NCBI GenBank assembly: GCA_030180135.1
Contig: CM058239.1
Coordinates: forward strand, 79,987,823-80,051,822
Reading direction: 5' to 3'
Length of the DNA stretch: 64,000 nucleotides
Source of the DNA: Orychophragmus violaceus
Lineage: Eukaryota > Streptophyta > Magnoliopsida > Brassicales > Brassicaceae
Shown: positions 1 through 10,168 of the stretch, in pieces
Position numbering within the stretch: position 1 is the first letter of the stretch
How the letters are laid out: the number at the start of each line of letters is the position of its first letter
Notes under the pieces: model-generated
Database searches by the model: none
The model's input: the letters and a program-made list of their open reading frames with translations, nothing else
Told to the model about the DNA's origin: nothing
Position numbers and translations under genes: made by a program

Positions 1-62
1 AAGTGCAAAAGAAAAGAAAAAGTCAGAATACAGAACCGAAAGACTGAACATGGAGACTGATC

Positions 63-1586
63 TCACTCGCTAACATCATCTATCCCACCATACAGTGCAT
101 CATCATCGGCTGCCTCGGGTGCGGGATCAGTATCAGTCGGAGATCGCTGTCGACGACGGTCAGGTACGGGCTGATGGATCTGTGGTGGCCTCCTGCAGCT
201 GCAAGTACGCACGAAGTTCCAAAGAACTCGAAACATACCATCTGATCTCTCTCTCCACTCTGCCTCAGAGTATGCACCGTAAGCCATCGCAGGCTCTGGA
301 AAGGGACCCACAATGTCGACTGGGGCAGGCGCTGGCGCAGGAGCAGGGGCAGAAGATGTCGAAGCTCGCGAGGAAGGCTCTCCCAGCGGATGAGCCATAG
401 TCGGAATCCCACGCTGCGCAGACTCAGGAGGCTGAAATCTCAGTGCCTCTAATGTGTCAATCTGTGTCCATCTGGCAGCGGGAAGCTCGATACCAGTCCT
501 CCCAGTGGTCGGATCAGTGTAAAACCAAATGCGCCCCTCCTTGAGCCAGGTAGTGCTCTGCAAATGGCTGAGATCCAGGAACTCCCGAGCTGTATCACGC
601 TCCGTGCCATGAAGAGGAATCCCACAATACTCAAAAATGGGAGTAAGTAAACTCCCTACCGTCTCAGTACCAGCGCCATCAAACGGCTTCAGCTGCAGAT
701 CAACTAAATGCTGCGCGAAAATAGCTCCCAAGTTGAGACCCGCAGTCGGATCTCTCACGCCAGAACCTCTAAACTGATCTCTCAGCCCCATAAACAGCAA
801 CTCCATCTCAAGTTTGCGCATCTTGTTGGCCTCAAACTTGCAAAGCAAGCTCCAGCACAAGATACGCGAGACATATCGCAGCACCGGATGTCTCATCTGC
901 ACTACTGGTGTGGTCCTGGAGTTGTATCGACCGCTGCCAATACTCTCCCAGAATGTGCGAGCCTCCACCGGATCCCACTCGAGTGGCATGGCTATGCGCC
1001 TCGGCTCAGTACTGAACCCGTAGATCCTGCAGAGATCAAGTAGAGGAATCCGATACCTGACTCCCCAACTCATGAAGGTGAAAGCACCCACTGTAGCGCT
1101 CCTGTGGTCGGGATCCGAGTAAACCACTCTGCAAGTGGCCAATAGCTGCCTGACCAGCTCAGGATAGAGGTCATAGTGTCGCATCGGCATTGTCCCTAGA
1201 CCAATGCCTCTGCACACAGCTAGCACCTGCTCATCGATCCCCAGAATCCTGCAGGTGGAGTAGTCCGCGAACTTGGTCGGCTTGATGATCATCCCACACC
1301 AACCACTATAGAGAAGCGAGTCATACTCGTCACATCGACTGAGCAACGGCCGCTCGGTGAACTCAGCAGACTTGAAGAAGCGTATAAGATCCTCCGGCCA
1401 CTGTCTGGTCGTCTGCATTGGGGTGGCATCCTCTCTGGGCCAAGGTAAAGCAACCGGCGGCCCGTATCTGTTGTATGGTGCGGGTGCCTCTGACTCTCTG
1501 CTGAACCATTGAGGCGGTGGGGTGTAGTGTCTTGTTGTTGTGGAAGCTGTGGCTCGCTTCTTGCGGGGTTGCCTTTGAGACGCCAT
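63..1586 (-). CDS. ATHILA ORF1-like protein
   Basis: An open frame of about 507 codons. I start it at the ATG at 1586 (Met-Ala-Ser-Gln), because the only in-frame codons upstream that would extend it are non-ATG. The basic N-terminus and the central block around RYNSRTTPVVQMRHPVLRYV, followed by a Lys/Arg-rich stretch and LNLGAIFAQHL, match the ATHILA ORF1 family as I know it (Ty3/gypsy ATHILA retroelements; function unknown). The C-terminus has an Ala-Pro repeat and an acidic end. It lies downstream of gag-like sequence and of the GGGAGGCAACCC motif, where ATHILA-type elements carry their extra ORF. The frame is intact, which is notable next to the frameshifted gag. Confidence 0.75.
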   Translation of the reverse strand: MASQRQPRKKRATASTTTRHYTPPPQWFSRESEAPAPYNRYGPPVALPWPREDATPMQTTRQWPEDLIRFFKSAEFTERPLLSRCDEYDSLLYSGWCGMIIKPTKFADYSTCRILGIDEQVLAVCRGIGLGTMPMRHYDLYPELVRQLLATCRVVYSDPDHRSATVGAFTFMSWGVRYRIPLLDLCRIYGFSTEPRRIAMPLEWDPVEARTFWESIGSGRYNSRTTPVVQMRHPVLRYVSRILCWSLLCKFEANKMRKLEMELLFMGLRDQFRGSGVRDPTAGLNLGAIFAQHLVDLQLKPFDGAGTETVGSLLTPIFEYCGIPLHGTERDTAREFLDLSHLQSTTWLKEGRIWFYTDPTTGRTGIELPAARWTQIDTLEALRFQPPESAQRGIPTMAHPLGEPSSRASTSSAPAPAPAPAPVDIVGPFPEPAMAYGAYSEAEWRERSDGMFRVLWNFVRTCSCRRPPQIHQPVPDRRRQRSPTDTDPAPEAADDDALYGGIDDVSE

Positions 1587-2380
1587 CTGCAAAAACAAAG
1601 TTCAAACATTTATAAGTCTCGGCAAAATTTCACTGTGAAATCGCGAAGCATCGACCGTTGCATCTAAGGCATCGATCGTTGCAAGGCGATTTCGTGTTAT
1701 CGAACATTTCCCAAAATCGCAATGCAACGACCGTTGCTCGAGAGCAACGACCGTTGCAGGGCGATTTTTCCGCAACCAAATCATCAAAAATCAGTCAAAT
1801 CCAAGCCACATTGCCTCAAATCAGTTCAAAATCATCATCCATCACCCTAAATCGTTCCAATTACTCATGCATCATCAATTTTTGGTCCAAAAATCAACAA
1901 CCCTAAAACCCTAAAAATCCAATCCGAAAATTCGAAAATTGAAGAACATTACCTTGATTTCTTGAGATATGGGTTGGGGAAATGGATTTGGATCGTAAAA
2001 ATAAGTAAATAGCACTTGGAAACAAGAAATTTGACGAAGAAATGATGATTTTTGGGTGGAGGTTCTCGGTGTGTCGACCAACAGAAATGGGGAAGAAGAA
2101 GAGAAAATAGGGTTTAAGGTGACTTACCTGGTCGTGGGTGCAACGATCGTTGCTTTAGGGGCAACGATCGATGCTGGTTGAACCAGATTGATTCCGGTTT
2201 AGCTCAACGTACCTTAATTTTCGATTTAAACCAATTGCAACGACCGTTGCACATGTGAGCAACGATCGTCACACATCTCCAGACTTGTGTTCTGTATCTA
2301 ATAACTAACAAAAACAAATAAAAACGTGAAATCCTAAGAAAACGCCAAAAATGAAAAGGAAAAATAATTAAACCTAGCAG
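1587..2380 (-). other. non-coding spacer upstream of ORF1, with paired palindromes
   Basis: About 800 bases without a credible gene. It holds four pairs of a 14-bp CGATCG- or CGACCG-centred palindrome (starts 1648/1669, 1724/1744, 2140/2161, 2237/2259). It is otherwise AT-rich. In element orientation it lies between the GGGAGGCAACCC motif and ORF1 and probably serves as the leader of an ORF1 transcript; that role is inferred. Confidence 0.6.
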
Positions 2381-2394
2381 TGGGTTGCCTCCCA
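2381..2394 (-). other. TGGGAGGCAACCCA motif of ATHILA-type elements
   Basis: The minus strand reads TGGGAGGCAACCCA, followed by CTGC. This short motif recurs near the end of the gag-pol region of many plant ATHILA/Tat-type Ty3/gypsy elements (from general knowledge of these families). Here it marks the place where pol should end, although pol itself is missing. Confidence 0.55.
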
Positions 2395-2444
2395 CTCAGC
2401 GCTTGTTTTAAGTCATTAGCTTGACTTTTGGAAAGGGGTCAGAC

Positions 2445-3131
2445 TCATGGAGGTTTCAACAGAGACTTTGAGTGTCTCTGTGAATGCCTTATCATCCATG
2501 GTGGTGTGTAAGCAGTAGCAGCATGATGTCGTCCAAGGAACGTCGGGAGGAATGTAGGGTGAGATTGACACTTGGGTGTTTTAACGCTCTTTCCTGCATT
2601 CAAAACAGTGGAGTCAGAAGGTTTAAACTTAGAGGATTTATGCTTTACCTTTGGCAAAGATTTGATGTTCGGAGCCTTCTGTTTATGAGTGGTTTTAGGC
2701 CCTGAAGATGTTAGAATAGGCTCTTGTGGAACCACCATCTTCTTGTCAACCACCACTGTGCACTGAACCACATCTTTAGACTTAACGGGAGCTTTCGGGA
2801 ATGGCAATGGAGGTTTATAGGTTCTTTCCTTAGCAGGTCCTTGAGATATGAGTGAAACTGGTTCCTTTCGGCTTGCAACGATCGGTGCTTGTGATGCATC
2901 GATCGATGCTATCGTCTCAGCTCGTGTTTCAACTATAGTCTCGGGTTTATCCGCTTCTTGGTCCATTCCAGCCATCTCAGACTCAAATTTCTCTCCTTGG
3001 CTTGGTCCTACTTCAATCTGAACTATCCAAGTCAAGAGATCCATGTCAATCTCTGTTGAGTCAGGTGTATCGAAGCTTTCAAACTCAGGTAATTCAACAT
3101 CAAATCCCTCTCTGTCTTCCACAAATTCCAC
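2445..3131 (-). pseudogene. C-terminal part of ATHILA-type gag-like protein
   Basis: An open frame of about 228 codons whose first in-frame codons are not ATG. It follows the stop of the upstream gag-like frame at 3143 by only a few bases, so it is most likely the shifted continuation of that protein. It has an acidic N-terminal part (EFVEDREGFDVELPEFESFD) and a Lys/Pro-rich C-terminal part. No protease or zinc knuckle is recognised. A pair of 14-bp palindromes (2875, 2896) lies inside the frame and encodes SIDAS/APIVAS-type residues. The function is unknown; the assignment to gag rests on position. Confidence 0.45.
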
Positions 3132-3142
3132 AGCCTTAACGG

Positions 3143-3787
3143 CTAGACATGATCTATCTGTGTGTCATCCTGAATGGGAATGTTGCTGGCATGAGCTTCT
3201 TGAGGATCCTTCCTTGAGGTAGAGTATGAAACTTGATCCATCTGTGTGTCAAGCTGCTTCATACGAGTGCTCAAGGATTCAAATTTCTCATTCAAATTAG
3301 TGTACATGTTCTCTAGCTTCGAGCTGAAAGAAGCTGTGTTCTGCTGTTGCTTTTCAATTGATTGTTCTATCATCATCTCCAGTTTGCTCCTTTGTGTAGG
3401 AGGTGCCAGATAGGAAGTATAGTTATGGTCTCTTGATCCTTGAGCATGCCTAGAACCTTGTCTCTGCTGATGTCCCAATGTATGTCCATAAGAGCTGGCT
3501 CCAGCCATATAGTGTACCTCTGCAGATTTATCAGTTTCTGCCTCTGCTCGGAACTGTCTCTCCCTAAGTAAAATGTCGTGGATGTCATCTATCTTACTCT
3601 GCATCTCAGCTACTTGCCCAACCAATACATGGTAATCTGGTAAGATGGGATTTCCTTCCCCATCTATTTTCTGACCTTTTGCGTTGCATAAATGACCCTC
3701 TTGGTCTCGTAGAACGCCGTTTTCACCGCGAATCAAAATCACAGGTTCCATGGCGCGGAACCTATTGAACGTCTCAGATCTCAGCAT
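3143..3787 (-). CDS. ATHILA-type gag-like N-terminal protein
   Basis: The first ATG is at 3787 (Met-Leu-Arg-Ser); a second candidate is the Met of AMEPVILIR. The frame encodes about 214 residues, with a segment RDQEGHLCNAKGQKIDGEGN that recurs in Brassicaceae retroelement gag-like proteins, then a Gln/Ser-rich coiled-coil-like stretch (SKLENMYTNLNEKFESLSTRMKQLD). It is the first gene after the LTR and primer site, the usual gag position. It stops at 3143 and the following frame (3131-2445) probably was its continuation. No Retrotrans_gag core or CCHC knuckle is visible. Confidence 0.5.
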   Translation of the reverse strand: MLRSETFNRFRAMEPVILIRGENGVLRDQEGHLCNAKGQKIDGEGNPILPDYHVLVGQVAEMQSKIDDIHDILLRERQFRAEAETDKSAEVHYMAGASSYGHTLGHQQRQGSRHAQGSRDHNYTSYLAPPTQRSKLEMMIEQSIEKQQQNTASFSSKLENMYTNLNEKFESLSTRMKQLDTQMDQVSYSTSRKDPQEAHASNIPIQDDTQIDHV

Positions 3788-3945
3788 CACTGTTCTCGCC
3801 TTGTGTCGATCGATGCAAGGTGAGCAACGATCGATGCTGTGCGAATCCCTGCGAATCCAAAAATCAAAAACGTGAGTAAACAAGAAAATTAAAAGGAATG
3901 CTTAGTCTAATTCCTAGTACTAAATCTATAGGTGAACTCAAAGAG

Positions 3946-3963
3946 TCCCCGGCAACGGCGCCA
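3946..3963 (-). other. primer binding site, tRNA-Asp type
   Basis: The minus strand reads TGGCGCCGTTGCCGGGGA six bases after the LTR end. This is the classical tRNA-Asp primer site of plant ATHILA/Tat Ty3/gypsy elements and fixes both the orientation and the LTR boundary. Confidence 0.9.
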
Positions 3964-3969
3964 AAAACT

Positions 3970-5144
3970 TGATAGGTGTATAGTTTTCCCTATTCTACTG
4001 CAAGTGCACAGTCAATGCAATCGTAGTATATAAGGTATCGAATCTCACGAGGACTCTCAGTCACACAATAGATTAATAGTAGTTCAGATTAAATTAAGCG
4101 AAGCAGATGTGAAAACAGTAAACGAAATAGCAAAGTAAATCAAGTGAGTTTGTGAGCAAAAAGGCGAAGCGTTAGGTTTCAGGAGTTCTCAGGGAATCAG
4201 GAACGCAAGCAATCAATCTATCTAGATCCAATCAATAACTATTCTAGAACTCAAACACTGATATAGAATTAACCAAATTCCTTTGCGATAATTCTCTAAG
4301 TCTAAGTGCAGCAAACCAAACTTCCGTTTGCGAGAACTAACATATTAAACTAGCATTGATTCCAAGTTTGATATGTTCACAATTAACCTGAACCAAACTT
4401 CCGTTTGCGAACAGTTTAATTGCTTATCTAAGTTCTTTTTAGTTAAATCAACCAACTTCCGCTGAATTAATCAACCTAACATCATAACTCTGATTAGCTA
4501 CTTCAGATTAAGCATTAAGAACAACTTAGATAAAGAACTAGCAGATTTGAATCTCTACAGATTAATTAAACTATAATTCTCTGAAATCCTTAATGAGAAT
4601 CCTTCAACCTAACAGGTGATCTACTTAGACATATTCATCGAGACAGAAAATATCATAAGTAGAAAACCAAATATCATATAATCAAATAAGAACTGTGGTT
4701 CAAAATCAAGTCTCTTTCGAGATCAGGATCAGCCCATCAACTCTCTCTGAGTAAAACTTAACGTAAGAAAAGCTCAGCCTAACAAGTGGCTGTAAAACCT
4801 AATTATAATCCTAAAACACGTTTTGGGGCTTCTTTGTAAATATCAGGAACTTCTGGGCAAAACTACAATTTCATCATTCTTTATTAAACCGTCTTTTGGC
4901 CCATCTCGCTGGTGCATCGATCGATGCTAGGCATGCAACGATCGACACCTTTCTCTGTTTCGGACAGTAAACTCTATCTCTCGGCCAAATACTCCAATTA
5001 GCTCCAGAAAGTGCCTAAATCACCAAATATGCTCCAAATGTGCTTGTACCTAATAAACACCTGAAAAGACTCTAAAACGTAGTAAAGGACTCGATAAATA
5101 ACACATATACCATGGTTAAAATCCCTAAAATCCATGATATATCA
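3970..5144 (-). repeat. 5' LTR of the ATHILA-like element
   Basis: 1175 bp bounded by an inverted TGATA...TATCA. Its inner edge abuts the tRNA-Asp primer site. Its outer edge interrupts the copia D gag frame after the residues LKTAEPN. It contains two copies of a CAAACTTCCGTTTGCGA segment (near 4318 and 4393) and one palindrome pair (4914/4935). The 3' LTR lies left of the window. Confidence 0.85.
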
Positions 5145-5749
5145 TTAGGTTCAGCAGTCTTAAGCATCCCATGCAATTCAGTCAACGTCTTCGTCAAGTT
5201 GTTCATGTTATAATTCATAACAAATTGATCATAGCTTGACGGCAGTGACTGTAGAATGATGTCAATAGCCAACTCTTGGCTAATGGGACAATCCAGTTTC
5301 CCCAGGTTATCAATATAACCCATCATCTTAATGACATGAGGACTAACTGGTTCGCCCTTTGGTAGCTTGCACTCAATCAGAGATCTAACCGTCTGGTATC
5401 TCTGAGTTCGTGCCTGCTCCTGAAACATACTTTTCAGGCCAGTGATCATCTCTTTTGGCGACTCCACGTACTCATATTGCTTCTGCAATTCCGAGTTCAT
5501 GGTAGCCAACATGAGACAACTCACATCCACCGCATCATTAGAATGCTTATCCCAAGCATCCTTATCTGACTGCCAGGCATTGGCTCGGTACTTTCTGGGG
5601 AGAACTTTCTCAAGGACATAGTCCTTTTTCTCATGTTTGAGAACAATTCTCAAGTTCCGATACCATTCAAGAAAGTTCGATCCATTTAACTTGTCCTTCT
5701 CAAGGACGGATCGCAGGGAGAAATTGTTATGATGGTTTGTGCTAGACAT
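5145..5749 (-). pseudogene. copia gag (UBN2/Retrotran_gag type), truncated
   Basis: Starts at the ATG at 5749. About 200 residues align with the copia A gag, including SVLEKDKLNGSNFLEWYRNL near the N-terminus, PVSPHVIKMMGYIDNLGKLD in the middle and LQSLPSSYDQFVMNYNMNNL before the break. The capsid-like domain is complete, but the zinc knuckle is lost because the ATHILA LTR begins directly after LKTAEPN. No internal stop is seen before that point. Codons past 5144 in this frame read into the foreign LTR. Confidence 0.85.
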
Positions 5750-6911
5750 AGCTGAAAAACAGGGGAGGTTTTAGTTATGATGTTCAAGAAATGAGAAGTC
5801 TTAACTATTAAGAAAACTCGCATTATATTCAAACAATGTTTCCTCAGATGAATATAATGATCCAAGACCCATACTTCACTAAACTTGAGTGAGCCACTGG
5901 CTATCACCCAAATTTCAGCTATCTAGGTAAGCAACTCTTTGCTAGTTATATCCAATATAACTCTTGGTTGTGGATTGACATCTCATGCCCAATCCACCTG
6001 ATGTCTCTGAGCCCAAAACGATTTTGATGGCCCAGTCAAGTAAACCAATCTCTTTAGTCATGTAATTGTCGATGTCTTGCACTGCAAATCCATCAACACG
6101 ATTACCTCTGTCTTACTCATGTAATTGTGAACATCTTGCACTGCAAGTCTATCACACAATTAAATGGGTCTTGACAGTTGACAAGATTGGAAAGACATCA
6201 AGTATCACTTGATATTTGATTGAGGAACAGAACCATTTAAAACGTTCAGTTTTATTATGTTTTAATTCTCCTAATTAAATGATTTGTCTTGGTTTGGTCT
6301 TGTGTTTTCAGGTTCCATAACCTAAACCATCAAATCTGATGTCGACCGACACTACTATAGTGTCGATCGATGCAGAATAACCAAAAGGAATCCGCGATAA
6401 CCGATCAATCCAATTGATCCGGTTTTGAATACCGGTCAGCGTCGATCGATGCTACATTAGCATCCGCCGATGCTAACCTAATCAAACCAATCGCAATTAA
6501 ACCATTCACAGTGTTCGACCATCATTAACCAAGCTCGATAACCGGTCCAATCCAATTGAATCGATTCATCAATCTCGCGAGGTTTGTGTCGATCGATGCA
6601 ACGCTTGTGTCGATCGACACTAGGCGAAAACTAAGGTTTATTCGGGTTTTCGCCCTGCATCGATCGATGCCGGATTGGCATCGATCGACACCATACGAAA
6701 AACCCTAAATTTCATTCGGGTTTTCGCCCTGTGTCGATCAATGCCGGATTGGCAACGATCGACACCATGCGAAAAACCCTAAGACATTTTTCGAACAAAC
6801 CCTAAACTAGGTTTTTCATGAAAACGAATTTTAGCAAGTTTGTATCAACCATACACAGATTCAGATTCAACTAATCTAATCAACATGCTACAGATTCAAT
6901 GGAACCCTAAA
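5750..6911 (-). other. copia D 5' leader
   Basis: About 1.16 kb of untranslated leader between the primer site and gag. It is homologous to 13767-14870 of copia A. It holds five palindrome pairs in the half near the LTR and no credible coding frame. Confidence 0.75.
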
Positions 6912-7339
6912 GCTCTGATACCACTGAAGGAATTTCTAGCAGATCCTAATCCAATTAGGCAATCCTGGTCTGAATTCCAAGCCTAGGATCTAGGGTTCAT
7001 GTAATTGAATCATTGGGATCTCAGAATTACCTGGTGATTAGCAGCGGAAGATTTGCAGATAATCGAGATCTAGAGCGCCTCAAATGCTGCGCCTCTACTG
7101 GTATCCACACGCACACAAACTGAACAGCAGGGATGCTAGTGCCTATAGAGATCCAACCTCTTCAGAGGTTTCTATCTGTGTTCTGGTGGCTGTGGATTAG
7201 GTTAGTCTTCAGTTTAGGTCGACCATATATCTTATATATGTCGGCTTAAACCACCACGGAATTAACCAACGATTAAACCGAATTAATCTGATTAATCCAC
7301 GAGTTGCATCGATCGATGCACTACTGCAACGATCGACAC
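6339..7339. repeat. six pairs of 14-bp CGATCG palindromes (copia D)
   Basis: Pairs start at 6339/6360, 6439/6460, 6586/6607, 6657/6678, 6731/6752 (all 21 bp apart) and 7306/7326 (20 bp, in the LTR). Arms are TGTCG, CATCG, CAACG or CGTCG, and the two arms of one palindrome often differ. Positions correspond to those in copia A. Confidence 0.85.
6912..6923 (-). other. primer binding site, initiator tRNA-Met
   Basis: The minus strand reads TGGTATCAGAGC one base inside the LTR. This is the standard Ty1/copia primer site in plants. Confidence 0.9.
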
Positions 7340-7604
7340 TGCCCCAGAATATTGATATCGAATGCATATCAAATATGCATTCACTGGATCATTACATTAA
7401 TGATCAACCTCGTCTTTAACGCCCAGTTTGCTTAGGTGTGTGACCCTGTAGGATCATATAACACTAGCAATGAGTTCTAAACTCATTGATCATAAGTGGC
7501 TTCTAGCAAAGCATTATGACTACCTAGTGTCATATGATTGTCTCATCTCGACAATACGACTTTCACTTGGAGTAAGTACAATAGATTTCAGGACATTCCC
7601 AACA
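6925..7604 (-). repeat. 5' LTR of copia D
   Basis: 680 bp, ending in CCCAACA/TGTTGGG on the outer side and TGAAGGAATTTCTAG at the primer side. It is homologous over its length to the 682-bp copia A LTRs but clearly older. It carries one palindrome pair and a TATATAAG-like promoter box around 7230. The short frame starting at 7470 is a read-through of this LTR into gypsy gag. Confidence 0.85.
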
Positions 7605-7841
7605 GATTTTTCTTTCGATCAAGGCTTTTCTGATTTCGAAACAAGACAGTTCGCGTATGGATTCATTGAAGGTGATGCTCTTACCTGGTATTGTGATGAA
7701 GCTTCACAATCTGTGTTTAGAAGCTCGGGTGATCTCAAACTCAGATTTCTTAAGCGATTCAGCAGAAGTGAAGAAGGTATGAAGATGGCGACGCTGAGCT
7801 TTCATGATCGGATGAAGGAGCTAAGTAGCTTTCTCGATTAG
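7605..7841 (+). pseudogene. Ty3/gypsy gag remnant
   Basis: After the copia D LTR the plus strand encodes a stretch with FAYGFIEGDALTWYCDEASQ followed by LKLRFLKRF. This fits the core of the Retrotrans_gag domain of Ty3/gypsy elements (A-x-x-W-[WY] then LK-x-x-F-x-x-RF). The frame ends at a TAG near 7841, and recognisable sequence continues in frame for about 120 bases. The N-terminus was displaced by the copia D insertion. It is the 5' piece of the decayed element that ends near 10640. Confidence 0.6.
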
Positions 7842-8054
7842 TGGAATATAGAAGACGAGGCGAAGAAACAACATGAGCAAGAGACTTTGGATGCTGGATC
7901 GTACTCGGATCCGATCTTGACCCATGTCGGAGGGTTTCCGAAGAGTATCGATCCAAGTCTGGACCTGATTCAGATAATGGCTATGTCAGAGGAGAAGAAT
8001 GATCGGCCGATTGGGAATCATTAAAAGGTTTTGTAGGGGATTGATGATTCACTG

Positions 8055-8312
8055 ATGCAAAGTATTGGAATCCTTTTGTTCGATGGAGAAGACGCAAGGA
8101 ATAAGGATGGCATAGTGGGTCAGTATTTCGAGAGGGGTAAAGACGTTGAGGAAGAGTTCTTTAGGCTTGAAAAAACAGTGAGGAAGGATGAGCACCAACT
8201 GGAGAAAGAAGAACAGTCAGAGATCGAGAGCGATAAGTGTGCCTATCAACTATTCGATCAAATGCCTGGGAAAAGAAAAAGAGGTAACGACAAAGAGCTT
8301 TACCAAGTCTAA
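8055..8312 (+). pseudogene. acidic/charged fragment of unknown origin
   Basis: About 85 codons, rich in Glu, Lys and Asp (GKDVEEEFFRLEKTVRKDEHQLEKEEQ), with a possible short coiled coil. It follows the gag remnant in the same strand and could be a linker between gag and protease of the gypsy element. No family is recognised. Confidence 0.3.
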
Positions 8313-9233
8313 GGGATGGAAATGGAAATACAAAGTTGAGTTGGATTATTCAGAAACACAGGGAAATCAGATGGAGAATATGACCAAAGGTCAAAAGAAG
8401 AATTTAAGAGAGTGGTGGAAAGGAGTAGGATGCCAAATGTTGTATACTCATCCTTTGTTCAACAAAATGTGTCTGTTGTGGTTCAAGAAGAAGAAGGGGA
8501 GAACGAAGACAGAATATGATATGATAATGAGAGTAGTGATTATATTCAGAAACTGGTGAATGCAAAGCTGACAGTGGATGATACAATGGCTATGAAACAG
8601 TTTGCCAAATGGAAGAAACGCAAGTTCAACCATAAGCACAACACACAAAAGAAAAAGATCAAGGCAATGGTGTTGAGTGACCAAATTGAAATCCTTTGGA
8701 ATCTTAAGAGTGAGCTTGAATGTATTAGAAAGAACTTCAGAAAATGGGGTAATAAAAAGCATAGTTATGAGAGTGCCTATTCAAGGTTTGATAAATTGCT
8801 GCAGCTAAGGGGTTTCGTGATGCTGACTATGAAGAAATTAGCTGCCAAGGAAAATAGACGCACCTATAGTGAGTTTCTGGAAAAGCCCTTAAGGTGTCAA
8901 AGGGACATAAGGAAGAGGAGGATGACATATGGTCAGTGTAGGAAGTGTAAGTTCGAACCAGGAGGAAAGGACCATCTCAACTCTCTGTTTCGAATGGAAA
9001 TAGACTGCAATAGTCAAAGCATCAGGAGAGTGAAAGACTGTAATAGAGTGAAAGGTCACTGCATTTTTCTTAATGAGCTGCTACTGTGGGGAACTGGAGT
9101 TAAGAAGAAAAAGTCACGACACGGTGTAGATTGTCGTCAATTTCTGAATGACCTGCTGCGGCATAGGATTAAAACAATAGCTACAAAGAAGTCATTCTAT
9201 AAAAAGTGGAGGAAAGGAAATAAATTCAAGTAA
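8188..9233 (+). other. two Lys/Arg-rich open frames of unknown function
   Basis: Frames 8188-8559 and 8556-9233 (the latter with a GTG start) run end to end and are very basic and Trp/Lys-rich, for example QFAKWKKRKFNHKHN and SFYKKWRKGNKFK. The second has a CRKCKFEPGG segment. Neither resembles a retroelement domain I know, and neither starts from a convincing ATG. They replace the position where protease and RT would be expected in a gypsy element. They may be chance frames in purine-rich DNA or captured sequence. Confidence 0.25.
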
Positions 9234-9929
9234 AAATTCAAAAACAAGCAAATGAAGGATAATAAGTTTCATCCTCTTCACAAGAGAGGTTTAAGGGATC
9301 AGGAAAAGAAACAAATTGAAACAACAAAATATGGAGAGAAGAACATCAAGGGGAAAATGAACAGTACACGCAATTGTCTCCATATGTTGTTGTTACCTAA
9401 GCGGTTGATGCTAGGAACTGGGAACAGTTTGTTGTCATGAAGATATCAGATAAGAGTCATGGAGATAGCTTCGGGATGTCTCTCCTTGTTATCATGGGAT
9501 TGGCTTCATGTCTGTTTGTTGTTAAACTCAGCGGCTATGAGGAAATGCAAGGGAAAGGCATGTACAGAGCCTTGAGACTGCAATGGCTTGATTGATTATT
9601 CTTATCTCTGCGATGTGATTGTTTATTCTCATCTCTGGAGCGGAGCAGTGCTGAGGAGGCCTTGAGACTGCAATGGCTTGAAACGATGAAGAGAATGGTA
9701 GTTAATGTGATGGATCAGGTAAGGAAGTACAAATTGAAAAGGATCACATTCTCTCTACAAGGGAATTCCATCATGTATAACAATCAGTCAAAATCAAGAC
9801 ATTAGTGAGAGCTCTGCAACATCAAAGAGAGGGAGTCATGGGGGAACATGGGGAATTTCTGGTTAAGAACAGCAGTACTTATACGCACCCACTTGCAGAA
9901 GCGTTCCTAGAGTGGTTTGTTTCATACTT

Positions 9930-10145
9930 TTGGCAGGGAATTCTTATCTACTTACAGAAAGATACCATGTATTGGAGAGAGCAAGGACAAGGACAAGGAG
10001 AGAGCAAGGACAAGGAGCTTCAGGGAGAGAGCAAGGACAAATTGAAAAGGATCACATACTTTTGGCAGGGAAGCACCATGTATTGGAGAGAGCAAGGACA
10101 AGGAGCTTCAGGGAATTCTTATCTACTTACAGAAAGATACCAACT
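9930..10145 (+). repeat. scrambled local duplications
   Basis: The segments GGGAATTCTTATCTACTTAC, ATGTATTGGAGAGAGCAAGG and GAGCTTCAGGGA each occur twice, and AGCAAGGACAAGG four times, in shuffled order within about 215 bp. An earlier copy of AAATTGAAAAGGATCACAT sits at 9733. This looks like repeated slippage or template switching in the decayed gypsy interior. Confidence 0.7.
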
Positions 10146-10168
10146 ATCATTTAGGAACAACGACCAGT

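Larger units (their letters stand above)
1648..4948. repeat. seven pairs of 14-bp CGATCG palindromes (ATHILA-like element)
   Basis: Start positions of the two members of each pair are 1648/1669, 1724/1744, 2140/2161, 2237/2259, 2875/2896, 3803/3824 and 4914/4935. The spacing is 21 bp in five pairs, 20 and 22 in the others. Motifs are variants of GYRWCGAYCGRYRC, for example GCATCGATCGATGC and GCAACGATCGTTGC. They occur in the LTR, both gag-like frames and the spacer before ORF1. The function is unknown. Confidence 0.85.
1..5144 (-). mobile_element. ATHILA-like LTR retrotransposon, 5' part, pol deleted
   Basis: Read on the minus strand, the element has a 5' LTR (3970-5144), a tRNA-Asp primer site (3946-3963), a gag-like region (3787-2445), the conserved TGGGAGGCAACCCA motif and an ATHILA ORF1-like gene (1586-63). 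It runs off the left edge of the window before its 3' LTR. No protease, RT, RNase H or integrase is seen between gag and ORF1, so this copy is an internally deleted, non-autonomous derivative. It is inserted in the gag gene of copia D: the copia reading frame is broken exactly at the LTR boundary 5144/5145. ATHILA elements are Ty3/gypsy elements common in Brassicaceae pericentromeres. Confidence 0.85.
5145..7604 (-). mobile_element. copia D: Ty1/copia element, 5' half
   Basis: Minus-strand 5' LTR (6925-7604), initiator-Met primer site, about 1.15-kb leader and the N-terminal two thirds of gag, cut off at 5145 by the ATHILA-like insertion. It is a diverged relative of copia A: gag, leader and LTR are collinear with 13072-15490. 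Its outer LTR end (7604) lies in a gypsy gag-like frame, so it inserted into that older element. The rest of copia D should lie left of the window, beyond the ATHILA-like element. Confidence 0.85.

Noticed and set aside
1648..4948. CRISPR-like array from regularly repeated palindromes
   Set aside because: Plant retroelement context, only pairs with variable distances between pairs, no leader or cas genes.
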